A stretch of DNA of 64,000 nt from contig CAUZCL010000002.1 of NCBI GenBank assembly GCA_963578475.1, positions 62,001-126,000 of the forward strand, written 5' to 3'. How positions within the stretch are numbered: position 1 is the first letter of the stretch; every line of letters begins with the position of its first letter. Below the pieces are notes generated by a model. The model saw only the letters and a program-made list of their open reading frames with translations. It had not been told where the DNA came from and made no database searches. Of the stretch, positions 1-8,545 are shown one piece after another. Source of the DNA: SMYC01 sp963578475. GTDB lineage: Bacteria; Acidobacteriota; Vicinamibacteria; Marinacidobacterales; SMYC01. The position numbers and the translations under genes were made by a program.

Positions 1-183
1 TTCGCCATCGCGCCCGTATCGTTCGGAACCGACATCCCCGCCCTGACCAACCTGGGAAAACCACTGCTGTTAGGTCCAGGCTCGATCCACGACGCCCACA
101 CCAACGCCGAAAAAATAGGCAAGGCAGAAGCCCAAAAGGCCGTCAAATACTACCAGCGCCTAGCGAAACAACTACTAGACTAA
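1..183 (+). CDS. M20-family metallopeptidase, C-terminal end (partial)
   Basis: The first 60 codons are the tail of a gene that begins before the window. The motif GPGSIHDAHT followed by an EKI segment is the conserved C-terminal signature of M20 zinc peptidases such as acetylornithine or succinyl-diaminopimelate deacylases; the His of this motif contributes to metal binding in that family. The catalytic half lies outside the window, so the substrate cannot be told. The gene converges on the minus-strand zinc-ribbon gene 34 bases later. Confidence 0.75.
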   Translation, partial: FAIAPVSFGTDIPALTNLGKPLLLGPGSIHDAHTNAEKIGKAEAQKAVKYYQRLAKQLLD

Positions 184-217
184 CTAGACGAGCCCTGAAA
201 GCTGAATGCGTGGTTGC

Positions 218-403
218 TTAATAATAATCAGAGCAACTCATAAAATAATGGCACCGCGGACAAACCAACTTGCATCGGCTTTCTTCGAGACGGGCCGAGC
301 AGTTTGGGCAAGTTCTGATTAGAACGTCAGGATCGATCGGCTTGGGGGTGGCGCGCTCAGCTGATTCGACCGAGTCTGCCTGTGCCGTCCGCTCCGAGCT
401 CAA
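218..403 (-). CDS. Small zinc-ribbon protein
   Basis: This 61-residue protein has a polar N-terminus and a compact C-terminal metal-binding motif: CPNC at 32-35, CPRC at 48-51 and a third cluster CSDYY at the very end (Cys57), plus Cys44. Short proteins ending in a Cys-rich segment followed by SCSD-aromatic are recurrent in Acidobacteriota and relatives, with no established function. It starts with TTG, and the TTG overlaps the TGA stop of the upstream TPR gene as TTGA, so the two are very probably translationally coupled. Confidence 0.65.
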   Translation of the reverse strand: MSSERTAQADSVESAERATPKPIDPDVLIRTCPNCSARLEESRCKLVCPRCHYFMSCSDYY

Positions 404-1329
404 CTACGCCGTCCACGCTTGCCCGCGACTACCGCTTTGAACCGGGGCTCCGCCCGCAAGGGCTCGAACTCGGCGGCTTTTTGGGCTTCGGCACGCCGCG
501 GGGGGTCGATATCGATGGCTGTTTGCAGGGCGTCAATGGCCGCATCCGGCTGGCCGAGCTGCGCGTAAGCAATCGCGAGGTTGTAGAAAGCTTCGTCGCA
601 GTCTGGATGATTCTTCAGCGCGTATTTGAGATCCTCGATAGCCGTTTCAATGCGGCCGAGCTGGAGAAAGACAATGCCCCGTTGAAGAAGAGCGCTGTGG
701 TCATCCGGCGTCATTTCGAGCGCTTGGGTGAACTCGCCAATCGCAAGCTCTTCTTTCCCCGCGTCGAAATGGGCGAGACCTTTGAGCACGTGGCCTTCGA
801 CCGCGCCCGATTCCATCGCGATCATGTCGTCGGCGACGGCCAACGCTTCGTCGATTTTGGAAAGCTCCAAAAACGCAGTGCCTTTGGCGATGCGGGCGTC
901 GATTTTGTCGGGAGCCGCGGCGATGGCGCGGTCGAAATCGCTGACGGCTTCCGGCCAACGCTTCAAATCCGCGAACGCGGCGCCGCGATTGTAGAGCACG
1001 TCGCTGCCATCGAGCTCGAAGCGCAAAACCTCGTTGAAGCCTTTGATGGCGGCCTCGGGCTGGCCCAATTCGCGCAGGATCACTGCCCGATTATGGAGCG
1101 ATGCGAGATGGTTCGGCTGGACTTCGAGAGTCCGCTCATAGTCAGCTAGAGCCTCTTCCAGGCGCCCCTGCAGGTCGTAAACCACGCCCCGATTGTAATA
1201 CGCGAGGTACGATTCCGGGTTCAGAGTTAGCGCTCGATTCAGGTGCCGGAGCGCCTTTTTGAGGTCATCCTGGTCGATGGCCTTGACACCAAGGTCCACA
1301 TAGCGCTCGCCCAGTTGAATCTGACTCAT
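400..1329 (-). CDS. Tetratricopeptide repeat protein
   Basis: The 309-residue product is almost entirely TPR units, about eight, with typical signatures such as AYYNRGVVYDLQG and the A-x-x-x-Y/F spacing of alternating helices. There is no signal peptide or membrane segment, so a cytoplasmic scaffold role is likely but the partner is unknown. It is divergent from mutY across 66 bases and is followed by the overlapping zinc-ribbon gene, making a two-gene operon. The last residues are basic (GKRGRRS). Confidence 0.85.
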   Translation of the reverse strand: MSQIQLGERYVDLGVKAIDQDDLKKALRHLNRALTLNPESYLAYYNRGVVYDLQGRLEEALADYERTLEVQPNHLASLHNRAVILRELGQPEAAIKGFNEVLRFELDGSDVLYNRGAAFADLKRWPEAVSDFDRAIAAAPDKIDARIAKGTAFLELSKIDEALAVADDMIAMESGAVEGHVLKGLAHFDAGKEELAIGEFTQALEMTPDDHSALLQRGIVFLQLGRIETAIEDLKYALKNHPDCDEAFYNLAIAYAQLGQPDAAIDALQTAIDIDPPRRAEAQKAAEFEPLRAEPRFKAVVAGKRGRRS

Positions 1330-1395
1330 AGTAGCGTCCCAGAATAGCTCTGGCCCGGAGCCGAATGCAAACGCTGATCCTGATAGGATACTTTC

Positions 1396-2457
1396 GTGAA
1401 AACGGCTCGGGGGCGTTTTTCAGGACTCTTGCGTTGGTATGCGCGCCACAAGCGAAAGCTTCCGTGGCGCGACCATCCCGACCCTTACCAGGTTTGGCTG
1501 TCCGAGTTGATGCTCCAGCAGACCCAAGTACAAACGGTGGTCCCCTATTTCGAGCTTTTCATCGAGCATTTGCCCGACGTCGACGCGGTCGCGAACGCAA
1601 CGGAGCAGGAAGTGCTCGCCCTGTGGTCGGGACTAGGCTATTACCGACGTGCACGCTCGTTCCACGCGGCCGCGAGAACCATCGTCTTCGAGCTCGGCGG
1701 TCGCTTTCCGGAAGACGTAGCTGGCTGGCTGCGGCTGCCCGGCGTGGGGCGGTATACGGCCGGCGCCATCGTCTCCATTGCATTCGGCGTTCGAGCGCCA
1801 ATCTTGGATGGGAACGTCGCGCGCGTCTTGTCGCGCGTGTGCGAGGTGTACGGGAACCCGAGAAAAGGGGAGAGCAAGCGACGCTTGTGGGAGCTAGCGG
1901 CGGAGATCCTGCCCGACCGATCGATCTCGGAATTCAACCAAGCCCTCATGGAGCTCGGCGCTCTCGTTTGCGTGCCGAGAAATCCGCGTTGCGTTATCTG
2001 CCCACTGCGCGACACGTGCGCCGCAAAGCGTCTGGGCCTAGAGCAAACGCTACCAGAGCTTCCGCCTCCCAAGAAAAGCGTCCGAGTCACGCTTGCCGCT
2101 GCCATTATCGAGGAGAAAGGAAAGCTGCTGGTTTATCGACGAGAGGGCGTCGAGCTCATGAAAAACATGTGGGAGTTTCCGGAAGCAGAATGTGGCGACG
2201 GTGAAGACCCGTGCGCCGCCCTCGCCCGCGAGGCTCAGGAAAAATATGGACTGGACCTGACGCCGGGCCGAGAGCTTGCCAAAGTGAAGCACAGCATCAT
2301 GAACCGCCGCATCGTTCTGAGGGCTTATGCCGCCAAGCTAGAGCGCCGTCCTCCGAGGATCGGCAAAAGGAAGTGGGTGAGCCCCGAAGAACTTCTGAAC
2401 CTGCCCACGTCGTCGATGATCCACAAGGTCCTGGGCAAGCTGAACCCCGATGGCTGA
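1396..2457 (+). CDS. mutY: A/G-specific adenine DNA glycosylase MutY
   Basis: MutY removes adenine mispaired with 8-oxoguanine. The 353-residue product has the HhH-GPD fold, catalytic Glu37 in SELMLQQTQ, the hairpin LPGVGRYTAGA, catalytic Asp138 in LDGNVARVL, and a [4Fe-4S] cluster motif with Cys192, 199, 202 and 208. These four have the classic C-x6-C-x2-C-x5-C spacing. A NUDIX-like 8-oxoG recognition domain follows from about residue 235. Start is GTG at 1396. The gene is intact, which matters because several nearby genes carry nonsense changes that could come from oxidative damage. Confidence 0.97.
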   Translation: MKTARGRFSGLLRWYARHKRKLPWRDHPDPYQVWLSELMLQQTQVQTVVPYFELFIEHLPDVDAVANATEQEVLALWSGLGYYRRARSFHAAARTIVFELGGRFPEDVAGWLRLPGVGRYTAGAIVSIAFGVRAPILDGNVARVLSRVCEVYGNPRKGESKRRLWELAAEILPDRSISEFNQALMELGALVCVPRNPRCVICPLRDTCAAKRLGLEQTLPELPPPKKSVRVTLAAAIIEEKGKLLVYRREGVELMKNMWEFPEAECGDGEDPCAALAREAQEKYGLDLTPGRELAKVKHSIMNRRIVLRAYAAKLERRPPRIGKRKWVSPEELLNLPTSSMIHKVLGKLNPDG

Positions 2458-2536
2458 ATCCTGAATGGTCCAGGACGTGCGGTCAGAAAAGCCTCCCCCT
2501 CACGAGAAACGGGGCGCGCCTTCTTTGACCACGCCT

Positions 2537-2907
2537 TCAGGTTTCGGTCTTGGCTTCTACGGGACCGCCTTCTGTGGCCGGTGCGTCGCCCAAATCATCA
2601 CTTCCGCTCCAGCACATGTGGCGCCCCACTTCTTCCTTCCACTTCTTTCGTTCGTCCGGGCTCATATGCGCCATCTTCGATTCACAGCGCTTGCCTCGGT
2701 GCATACCGTAGCCTCTGCCGCTACCTCCGACGAGGATGCGCGTTAGAATCAAAAGGCTAGGGCCTGGATCAAGGTGATTTGCGCTCCATCAAAGATCGCA
2801 GGGATCAGTGCATTCCAGAGAAGCATCACCGTGACGCTGGCAAGCAGAACAAATCCCGCGAAGAGGACCGACATTTTGGCGCCTTTAACTATCCAGTATC
2901 GTTTCAT
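2537..2907 (-). pseudogene. Small membrane protein paired with ECF sigma factor, frameshifted
   Basis: Two overlapping frames form one recognisable protein. Frame one (2907 to 2749, ATG) gives 52 residues with a membrane segment ending WNALIPAIFDGAQITLIQAL; frame two (2752 to 2537, TTG) continues LILTRILVGG and then a basic tail with HMSPDERKKWKEE. Small single-TM proteins with a WN-x-L-(I/V)-P segment, QALGLLLL-(S/T)-(K/R)-ILFGG and a TPEER-K tail are often encoded directly after ECF sigma factors in Bacteroidota and Acidobacteriota. Restoring one G near 2755 (CTAGCC to CTAGGCC) fuses the frames as QALGLLILTRILVGG. As given, the gene is split, with a TTGA overlap that might permit coupled translation. 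Confidence 0.6.
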
Positions 2908-2917
2908 TCCTTCCCCT

Positions 2918-3487
2918 CTATATTTCGTTGTGCAGCGATTCGAGCCGCCTGCGCAGCGCCCGCACTGCGTAGTGCTTCCGCAAACGTAGCGCGTTCTCCG
3001 TCTCGCCGGTAAGCTCGGACATTTCCCTGAAACTCATCCCCTCGAATTCGTGCCAGATGAAGACCTCGTTTTGTGACCGCGGCAAGTCGTTCACCGCGGC
3101 CTTGAGCTCGTTCCATATGGCGTCACGTATGACCAGACCCTCGGGATTCTTGGGAAAATCCGGAAGGATGTCCGCGAGGTCCACCTCCATCCATTCTCCT
3201 TGTGCCACGGTTTGCCGCGACGCGTCGGGGCTCTTCTTGCGGTAGCTGTCCGTAATTTTGTTCCGTGCCACTTGGAACAGCCAAGAGGTCACGTGCTCGA
3301 TCGTTTCCAGCCGGCGATACGCCTCGATGAACTGCCAGAAGACGTCCTGCAAAATGTCTTCGGCGTCGTCTTCGTGCCGTACGCGCTTGCAGAAGAAATT
3401 GAAAAGACGCCCGTGCTTCGTCCGCACCGTCTTTTCAATCTCGGTATTCTGCTGATCAGCCATCGCGTTACTGACTACGGCGTCCAT
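2918..3487 (-). CDS. ECF-type RNA polymerase sigma factor
   Basis: The 189-residue product has region 2 (HEDDAEDILQDVFWQFIEAY, then SWLFQVARNKITDSYR) and region 4 (LPRSQNEVFIWHEFEGMSFREM, then ENALRLRKHYAVRALRRRL) of extracytoplasmic-function sigma factors. It would direct RNA polymerase to a stress or envelope regulon. Starts are possible at 3487 or at 3463 (MADQQNTE). It leads an operon with the split small membrane protein 10 bases downstream. No classical zf-HC2 anti-sigma factor is adjacent; the one at 16.3-17.0 kb is distant. Confidence 0.93.
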   Translation of the reverse strand: MDAVVSNAMADQQNTEIEKTVRTKHGRLFNFFCKRVRHEDDAEDILQDVFWQFIEAYRRLETIEHVTSWLFQVARNKITDSYRKKSPDASRQTVAQGEWMEVDLADILPDFPKNPEGLVIRDAIWNELKAAVNDLPRSQNEVFIWHEFEGMSFREMSELTGETENALRLRKHYAVRALRRRLESLHNEI

Positions 3488-3639
3488 CTACCCTGTAGTC
3501 GGGTGTGGAGGAGGAATATTTCACGAAAAAGAATTTCGCATGCGCCCGCGTTTGGCAAGGGGCGTGGTAGCCACCGTGACCGTGTTCGGCCGCGCAAGGC
3601 AAAAGAATGGAGTCGAGCGTCTCCTCGGAAAAGACATCT

Positions 3640-4452
3640 TTGGCCGATGGTACGTTCCACTCGCGACGTCATCGGTGACATGAGCCCAGCGTTTTCTTCG
3701 GATGGAAATACCCTCGCGTTCATGCGCCACATCGCCCATGGTCATGGGGGACCTCTTCGCACAGACCCTTCTGAGTAGCGAAGCTCGACGCGTGACGTCG
3801 AGTGCGCGACATCAGATACTACAGGTTGCGTGGACGCCCGATGGCAGGAACTGCTGTTCGTTGCCGGAGCGGAAGGTACGCTCCAGCTCTAGCGGGTTCT
3901 GTCTGCGGGAGGAGACCTGCGGCGCGTCGCGGTCATCGGGGAGAACATAGTGGGCTTCGCCCTGTCCAGGGCCGCGGAGCGGCTCGTCTACGTGATCGAT
4001 CATGAGGAGGTAGATCTCTGCCGGACGACGAGTCCTGCCGGAGGCTCACCGAAGCGGCCGCAGCGATGGTTCGCGAAAGGCTGGGAGTTCGAGCCACGGT
4101 TCTCTCCCGACCGTAGCCGCGTTGTCTTTCAGTCCACGCGCACGGGCTACACGGAAGTCTGGATTGCGAACGCGCACGGCAAGCACCCGACGCAGCTGAC
4201 GCACCAAGAGACGTCCTTTGGAGGAATCGGCTGGCCCCGGTCGGCCGCATCCTGGCCTTCTATAGCATGCTCGCCGGAAACTCGGACATTTACCTCATGG
4301 ACTCGGAGGGAGGCACCCCGAAGCGTTTCACGGACCATCCGGCCAACGGCGGCGGACTCCCTTGGTTTTCTTTTTACGGTCGCTTTCTGTACTTCACGTC
4401 TTTGCGTTCCGGTGACCTAATGTTTAGCCAGGTAAACCTGAAAGAGTTCTAA
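3640..4452 (+). pseudogene. PD40/TolB-type beta-propeller protein, decayed
   Basis: PD40 repeats are readable across three frames: DMSPAFSSDGNTLAF (about 3680), VAWTPDGR (about 3830), FEPRFSPDRSRVVFQSTRTG (about 4095), and NSDIYLMDSEGGTPKRFTDH (about 4275) to the stop at 4452. Frame changes fall near 3748 (one extra G), 3848 (one missing G) and 4236 (one missing C), and an in-frame TAG lies at 3890. Such repeats form the C-terminal propeller of TolB-like proteins or of winged-helix transcriptional regulators; no N-terminal domain is visible. The frames on either side of each lesion still read as good protein, so inactivation is recent or the lesions are sequence errors. Confidence 0.75.
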
Positions 4453-4471
4453 ATCTAAACCACACAGCTGA

Positions 4472-4549
4472 CTCCTATCCCCACATTCCCTTGCCTTTAA
4501 AATATCGCTAAAAGCAAGGAGAGGTGGGGATAGGAGGGGATGTGGGGAT
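4472..4549. repeat. Long imperfect inverted repeat, family copy 1
   Basis: Arms 4472-4498 and 4510-4536 (27 bases each, about four mismatches) flank an 11-base loop, and a further GGGGATGTGGGGAT unit follows the right arm. It begins 20 bases after the stop of the PD40 remnant. The same unit and layout recur at 15226-15326 and 42473-42570. The structure would form a strong RNA hairpin and may act as a terminator or transcript-end stabiliser. Confidence 0.8.
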
Positions 4550-4619
4550 AAGAAAGAATTTGCTTCAGAACGTGGTACAAAATCCTCGGTTCTGGCGGGT
4601 TAGAGGCTAAGCGACGCCG

Positions 4620-5503
4620 TTGACGCGGGTCAAGGAGCCGACAGTTCTGCTGCAAGTTGCTATCGCGTACCTCAGAATGGGGAACTTCAAGGCCGCGCGC
4701 CTGCGTATCGAGAATGCGCTCGATCGTTACGACACCCTTGTGGATGCGGACTATGTGATGGGCCTGATCGTCAAGGAGGAGGGTGACGAGGAGGCGGCCG
4801 CGAAGCATTTCGAGACAGTTCTCGAGATCGATCGCGATCACCGAGAAGCCAACATGGCGCTTGCGGAATGGCTCGAGAGAATCGGCGAGGCGGAGGCTGC
4901 GCGGGAGAACTTGCGCCACGCGTCGCACGGTACGAACGACAATTTCGAGATTCTGCTAGCGCTCGGAGGCCTTTCTTATCGTCTCGGCGATCTAGACGCG
5001 GCCGTTACGGCGTTCGAGCAGGCCTACGAAAAGCAGCCTTCGGACGAGGACGCCGCGTTTAATTTGGGGGCCATGCGGTTGGCCGAGCAGCGCTTTGTCG
5101 AGGCGATCACGCTTCTCCGTCCGCTGGTCGAAAGGGAGGAGCCGCATGACGGTGCGGCCTTCAACCTCGCGCTTGCTCTTCATAGCTAGGAGGATTACAG
5201 CGGAGCGCTGGGGCTCTCGAGGCACTTCCCGAGCGCGACCCGGATTACGTAGGTGCGTCGTTCTCGCTCGCGGTGGTCTTGGAAGCTCTCGAGGACGATG
5301 CGGGTGCCGAGAACGCCTATCGGGAGGCGGTCCGCAAGACTCCCGGCTCTATTCCCGCTTTCCTGAACTTTGCAGCGCTTCTCGAGCGCCTCAAGCGGCG
5401 CGATGAAGCGGTCGCGGTGCTCAAGCAAACGCTCGAGCTGCCGATGGACGACGAGCAGGCCGAGGTCATTCGCGAGGTAATCGAGAGCTTGGAGGGAGCG
5501 TAA
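4620..5503 (+). pseudogene. TPR repeat protein, interrupted
   Basis: TPR helices run through 4620-5186 (for example AIAYLRMGNFKAARLRIENAL) and again through 5215-5503 (for example NAYREAVRKTPGSIPAFLNF). An in-frame TAG at 5187-5189 follows ALALHS, and one G is missing near 5211; restoring both gives a continuous ALHS-x-EDYSGALGALEALPERDPDY reading. The first codons have no clear start or signal peptide (TTG at 4620), so the 5' end may also be lost. The reading stops with TAA at 5501-5503. Confidence 0.7.
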
Positions 5504-5835
5504 TGACGAAGTGGAAGGGCTATGACCCGAAAGCCACCGCCCTTCCCTTAGTGGGTCAAAGACCTCCCGATGCCCCGTGGAAGCGTTCCAAACCTTGGCT
5601 ACACTCGCCGCCGCCTAAGCCAAAGCCAAAGCCAAATAGCCCGCCCCCGATGCCATCGATGTTGTCCCAGAACCCACGGGTACCTCCGTCCGATTCAATG
5701 CCTTTACCGAGGACTCGGACCCCGGTAAGAATGCACCTGCCAAAGAAGTCTGGGCCCGAGCCTCGATCTACAACTTCCTCTAGCACAACAAATGCCAATT
5801 TCCAGAATCCGTGTAAGGGCAAGCAATAAAGGGAG
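5504..5835. other. Unassigned stretch, possible decayed gene
   Basis: An ATG overlaps the preceding TAA (TAATG) and opens a 108-codon frame rich in Pro, Lys and Ser that looks like random translation. In the next frame, from about 5650, the sequence PEPTGTSVRFNAFTEDSDPG reads like real protein but is bounded by stops. The opposite strand has a Gly-rich frame. No family was recognised, so no gene is called. Confidence 0.3.
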
Positions 5836-5844
5836 ATAGGGTTT

Positions 5845-5972
5845 GGAACACGTCGAGCACGTGTTCTCGGATGTCTCCCAACTGAGACGTTTCACTGGGG
5901 AACGAGTCCTCTGAGGAGGACATGGGGCTTGCCTCGCCGAACCAAGCGGGCTTGCCCGCCGAAACCTTGGCG
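5845..5972. other. Cluster of four hairpins upstream of leuS
   Basis: Four perfect short stems occur in a row: 5846-5853/5859-5866, 5873-5877/5884-5888 (with two more flanking pairs), 5906-5911/5916-5921, and GCGGG/CCCGC at 5946-5959 enclosed by CCAAG/CTTGG. They lie upstream of the likely leuS promoter, so they are probably not part of its transcript. The last element resembles intergenic repeats of the GGCGGGCTTGCCCGCC kind seen in several phyla. No T-box or known riboswitch core was recognised. Confidence 0.45.
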
Positions 5973-5994
5973 AAGACGGGGCCTGTGCTAACAT
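5967..5994 (+). promoter_or_regulatory. Candidate promoter of leuS
   Basis: TTGGCG at 5967-5972 and TAACAT at 5989-5994 are separated by 16 bases, and the -10 is embedded in TGTGCTAACAT, a motif also found before the rpsT, DsbA-family, enoyl-CoA hydratase and cysteine desulfurase genes. A start about seven bases further would give a leader of roughly 40 bases with GAGGAG before the ATG at 6043. Confidence 0.45.
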
Positions 5995-6042
5995 GAGTTT
6001 CGTTTTATACATACGGGGGTTTCGTTTGGTTTTGAGGAGAGG

Positions 6043-8541
6043 ATGACGACTTACGATTTCGAGCGGATCGAGCGGAAATGGCAGAAGAAGTGGCTCGATA
6101 GTAAGGCTTTCGAGGTTCGCGAAGACCCGAAGCGCCCCAAATATTATGTTTTGGAGATGCTTCCTTATCCTTCCGGGAACATCCACATGGGGCATGTCCG
6201 CAACTATTCGATTGGAGATGCGGTGGCGCGCTTCAAACGGATGCGCGGGTTCAATGTGCTGCATCCCATCGGTTGGGACGCGCTCGGACTTCCCGCGGAG
6301 AACGCGGCACTCAAGAACCAGAAACATCCCGAGGAGTGGACGCTCAAGAATATCGAGCATATGAGGACGCAGCTCAAGCGGATGGGTTTTTCTTACGCTT
6401 GGTCGCGTGAGTTCGCAACCTGTGATCCTCAGTACTACCGCTTCAATCAGTGGTTCTTCATCCAGATGTGGAAGAAGGGCTTGGCTTATCGAAAGATGGC
6501 GTCGGTCAACTGGTGTCCGGACGACAAGACGGTTCTTGCGAACGAGCAGGTCATCGATGGGCGCTGCTGGCGCTGCGACGCGGAAGTTGTTCAGAAAGAG
6601 CTCGAGCAGTGGTTCTTGAAGATCACCGATTATGCCGACGAGCTTCTGGCCGCGATGGAGTCCATGGACCGCTGGCCGGGCAAGGTGCTCACGCTCCAGC
6701 AAAACTGGATCGGCCGCTCGGAAGGGGCCGAGATCGAGTTCGCGGTTCCGGATGTATCGGAGTCCATCAGTGTCTTTACGACACGCGTGGACACCATCTA
6801 TGGCGCGACCTTCGTCGTGCTGGCTCCCGAGCATCCTCTCGTGGCGCGATTCGCTTCTACGAATCCAGAAGTCGCGAGCTATGTCGAAAAGGCGCAGTCC
6901 GAGGATAAAGACACGCGCTTGGCCGAAGACCGAGAGAAGACCGGCATCGCCACCGGGCACGACGCCGTCAACCCTTTCAACGGCGAGTTGGTTCCGATTT
7001 GGGTCGCGGATTATGTACTCATGGGTTATGGCACCGGTGCGGTCATGGCCGTGCCCGCGCATGATGAGCGCGACTTCGCTTTTGCGAAGAAATACGGGCT
7101 GACGATCCGCCCCGTGGTTCAATCGGGGCCAGGTGAAGAGGACGCGCTCGAGACCGCGTCCTCGGATTACGGAACCGTCGTGGACTCGGGCGAGTTCACC
7201 GGACTTCCTTCCAAAGAAGCCATCACGGCGATGACGGCACATGCGGTTAATGCTGGTTTCGGCAAAGCGGCCATCACATACAGGATTCGCGACTGGGGCA
7301 TCTCCCGTCAGCGTTACTGGGGGACTCCGATCCCTATGATCTATTGCGGCGAGTGTGGCGTGGTGCCCGTGCCGGAAGGCGAGCTCCCGGTTATTCTCCC
7401 GCGCGACGTCACGATCACCGGTACGGGGGGGTCGGCTCTCGGGGAGAACGAAGACTTCGTGAACGCCAAGTGTCCTGAATGCGGCGGTGTGGCGCAGCGC
7501 GAGACCGACACGATGGACACTTTCGTGGACTCGTCGTGGTACTTCTATCGCTATGTCGATCCGAAGAACGAGGAGCTGCCGTTTTCGCCTGAAGCCGTGT
7601 CCTATTGGTTTCCCATCGACCTCTATATCGGGGGCATTGAGCACGCGATCCTTCATCTGATTTACTGCCGTTTCTGGACGAGGGTGATGCGCGACCTCGG
7701 CCTCGTCGAGATCGACGAGCCGGTGACGACGCAGCTCTCACAAGGCATGGTCATCAAAGACGGCGCGAAGATGTCGAAGAACAAAGGCAACGTCGTCGAC
7801 CCGGAAATGTTCATCGCAAAATACGGGGCCGACACGGTGAGGCTCTATATGCTCTTCGAGGCGCCGCCGGAAAAGGAAGTCAACTGGACCGATCAGCGCT
7901 TGGAAGGACCCTCACGATTTCTCCAAAGGGTGTGGCGTTTCGTCGAGAACGAGAAAGATGCGCTCGGCTCCACGTCTCCGATTGAAGGAAACGAAGAGTG
8001 GGCCGAGATCGAGGCGGCTCTTCGTCGTAAGACGCATCAGACGATCATGCGGGTAACGCGCGACATCGAAGAACGGCTTCACTTCAATACCGCCATCGCG
8101 GCGATCATGGAGCTCGTGAACGAGCTCTACAAGTCGATCGATCCACGCCCTCATCGCTCGGACACTTGGAAAGTGATCCGCCAAGCGACGGAGACCGTGA
8201 TCCTTCTCCTGAGCCCTTTCGCGCCCCATATCGCGGAGGAGCTTTGGCAGATCCTCGGAAACCGAAAAGGTCTCACGTCGGCGACGTGGCCGGTCTACGA
8301 TCGGGCCGTTGCCGCCGAGGATACCATCACGCTCGTCGTCCAAGTCAATGGCAAAGTGCGCAGCCGGCTGACACTTCCTGCCAATCAAGTAGAAGACGAA
8401 GTCAGACGGCTCGCTCTCGAGGACGAGAAAATCCAGGGGCTCCTGGAAGGCATGGAAGTCAAACGCGTGGTTGTGGTCCCGAATCGCCTCGTCAACGTAG
8501 TCGTCGTACCGCGTGTCGCGGTGGAGCTAAAACAGGAGTGA
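6043..8541 (+). CDS. leuS: Leucyl-tRNA synthetase
   Basis: The enzyme charges tRNA-Leu with leucine. The 832-residue product has normal length for bacterial LeuRS. It shows the class I HIGH signature as HMGH starting at His48, the KMSKS loop as KMSKN at Lys576, a CP1 editing insertion with TTRVDTIYGATF and GTGAVMAVPAHDERD, zinc-ribbon-like CGEC/CPEC pairs near residues 433 and 480, and a C-terminal anticodon-binding region. It is followed after 4 bases by lptE and then holA, indicating one operon. Confidence 0.98.
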   Translation: MTTYDFERIERKWQKKWLDSKAFEVREDPKRPKYYVLEMLPYPSGNIHMGHVRNYSIGDAVARFKRMRGFNVLHPIGWDALGLPAENAALKNQKHPEEWTLKNIEHMRTQLKRMGFSYAWSREFATCDPQYYRFNQWFFIQMWKKGLAYRKMASVNWCPDDKTVLANEQVIDGRCWRCDAEVVQKELEQWFLKITDYADELLAAMESMDRWPGKVLTLQQNWIGRSEGAEIEFAVPDVSESISVFTTRVDTIYGATFVVLAPEHPLVARFASTNPEVASYVEKAQSEDKDTRLAEDREKTGIATGHDAVNPFNGELVPIWVADYVLMGYGTGAVMAVPAHDERDFAFAKKYGLTIRPVVQSGPGEEDALETASSDYGTVVDSGEFTGLPSKEAITAMTAHAVNAGFGKAAITYRIRDWGISRQRYWGTPIPMIYCGECGVVPVPEGELPVILPRDVTITGTGGSALGENEDFVNAKCPECGGVAQRETDTMDTFVDSSWYFYRYVDPKNEELPFSPEAVSYWFPIDLYIGGIEHAILHLIYCRFWTRVMRDLGLVEIDEPVTTQLSQGMVIKDGAKMSKNKGNVVDPEMFIAKYGADTVRLYMLFEAPPEKEVNWTDQRLEGPSRFLQRVWRFVENEKDALGSTSPIEGNEEWAEIEAALRRKTHQTIMRVTRDIEERLHFNTAIAAIMELVNELYKSIDPRPHRSDTWKVIRQATETVILLLSPFAPHIAEELWQILGNRKGLTSATWPVYDRAVAAEDTITLVVQVNGKVRSRLTLPANQVEDEVRRLALEDEKIQGLLEGMEVKRVVVVPNRLVNVVVVPRVAVELKQE

Positions 8542-8545
8542 CGTT

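Noticed and set aside
2745..2760. Programmed -1 frameshift at CCTTTTGA
   Set aside because: Kept only as an alternative: the same single-G loss pattern is seen in many other genes here, which makes a simple lesion more likely.
5845..6042. T-box or riboswitch leader for leuS
   Set aside because: No conserved T-box sequence or specifier loop could be seen, and the hairpins lie upstream of the likely promoter.
5704..7656. 650-codon open frame on the minus strand opposite leuS
   Set aside because: It is the antisense of a clearly recognised leuS gene in high-GC codon usage; the translation is rich in Arg, His and Asp with no domain.
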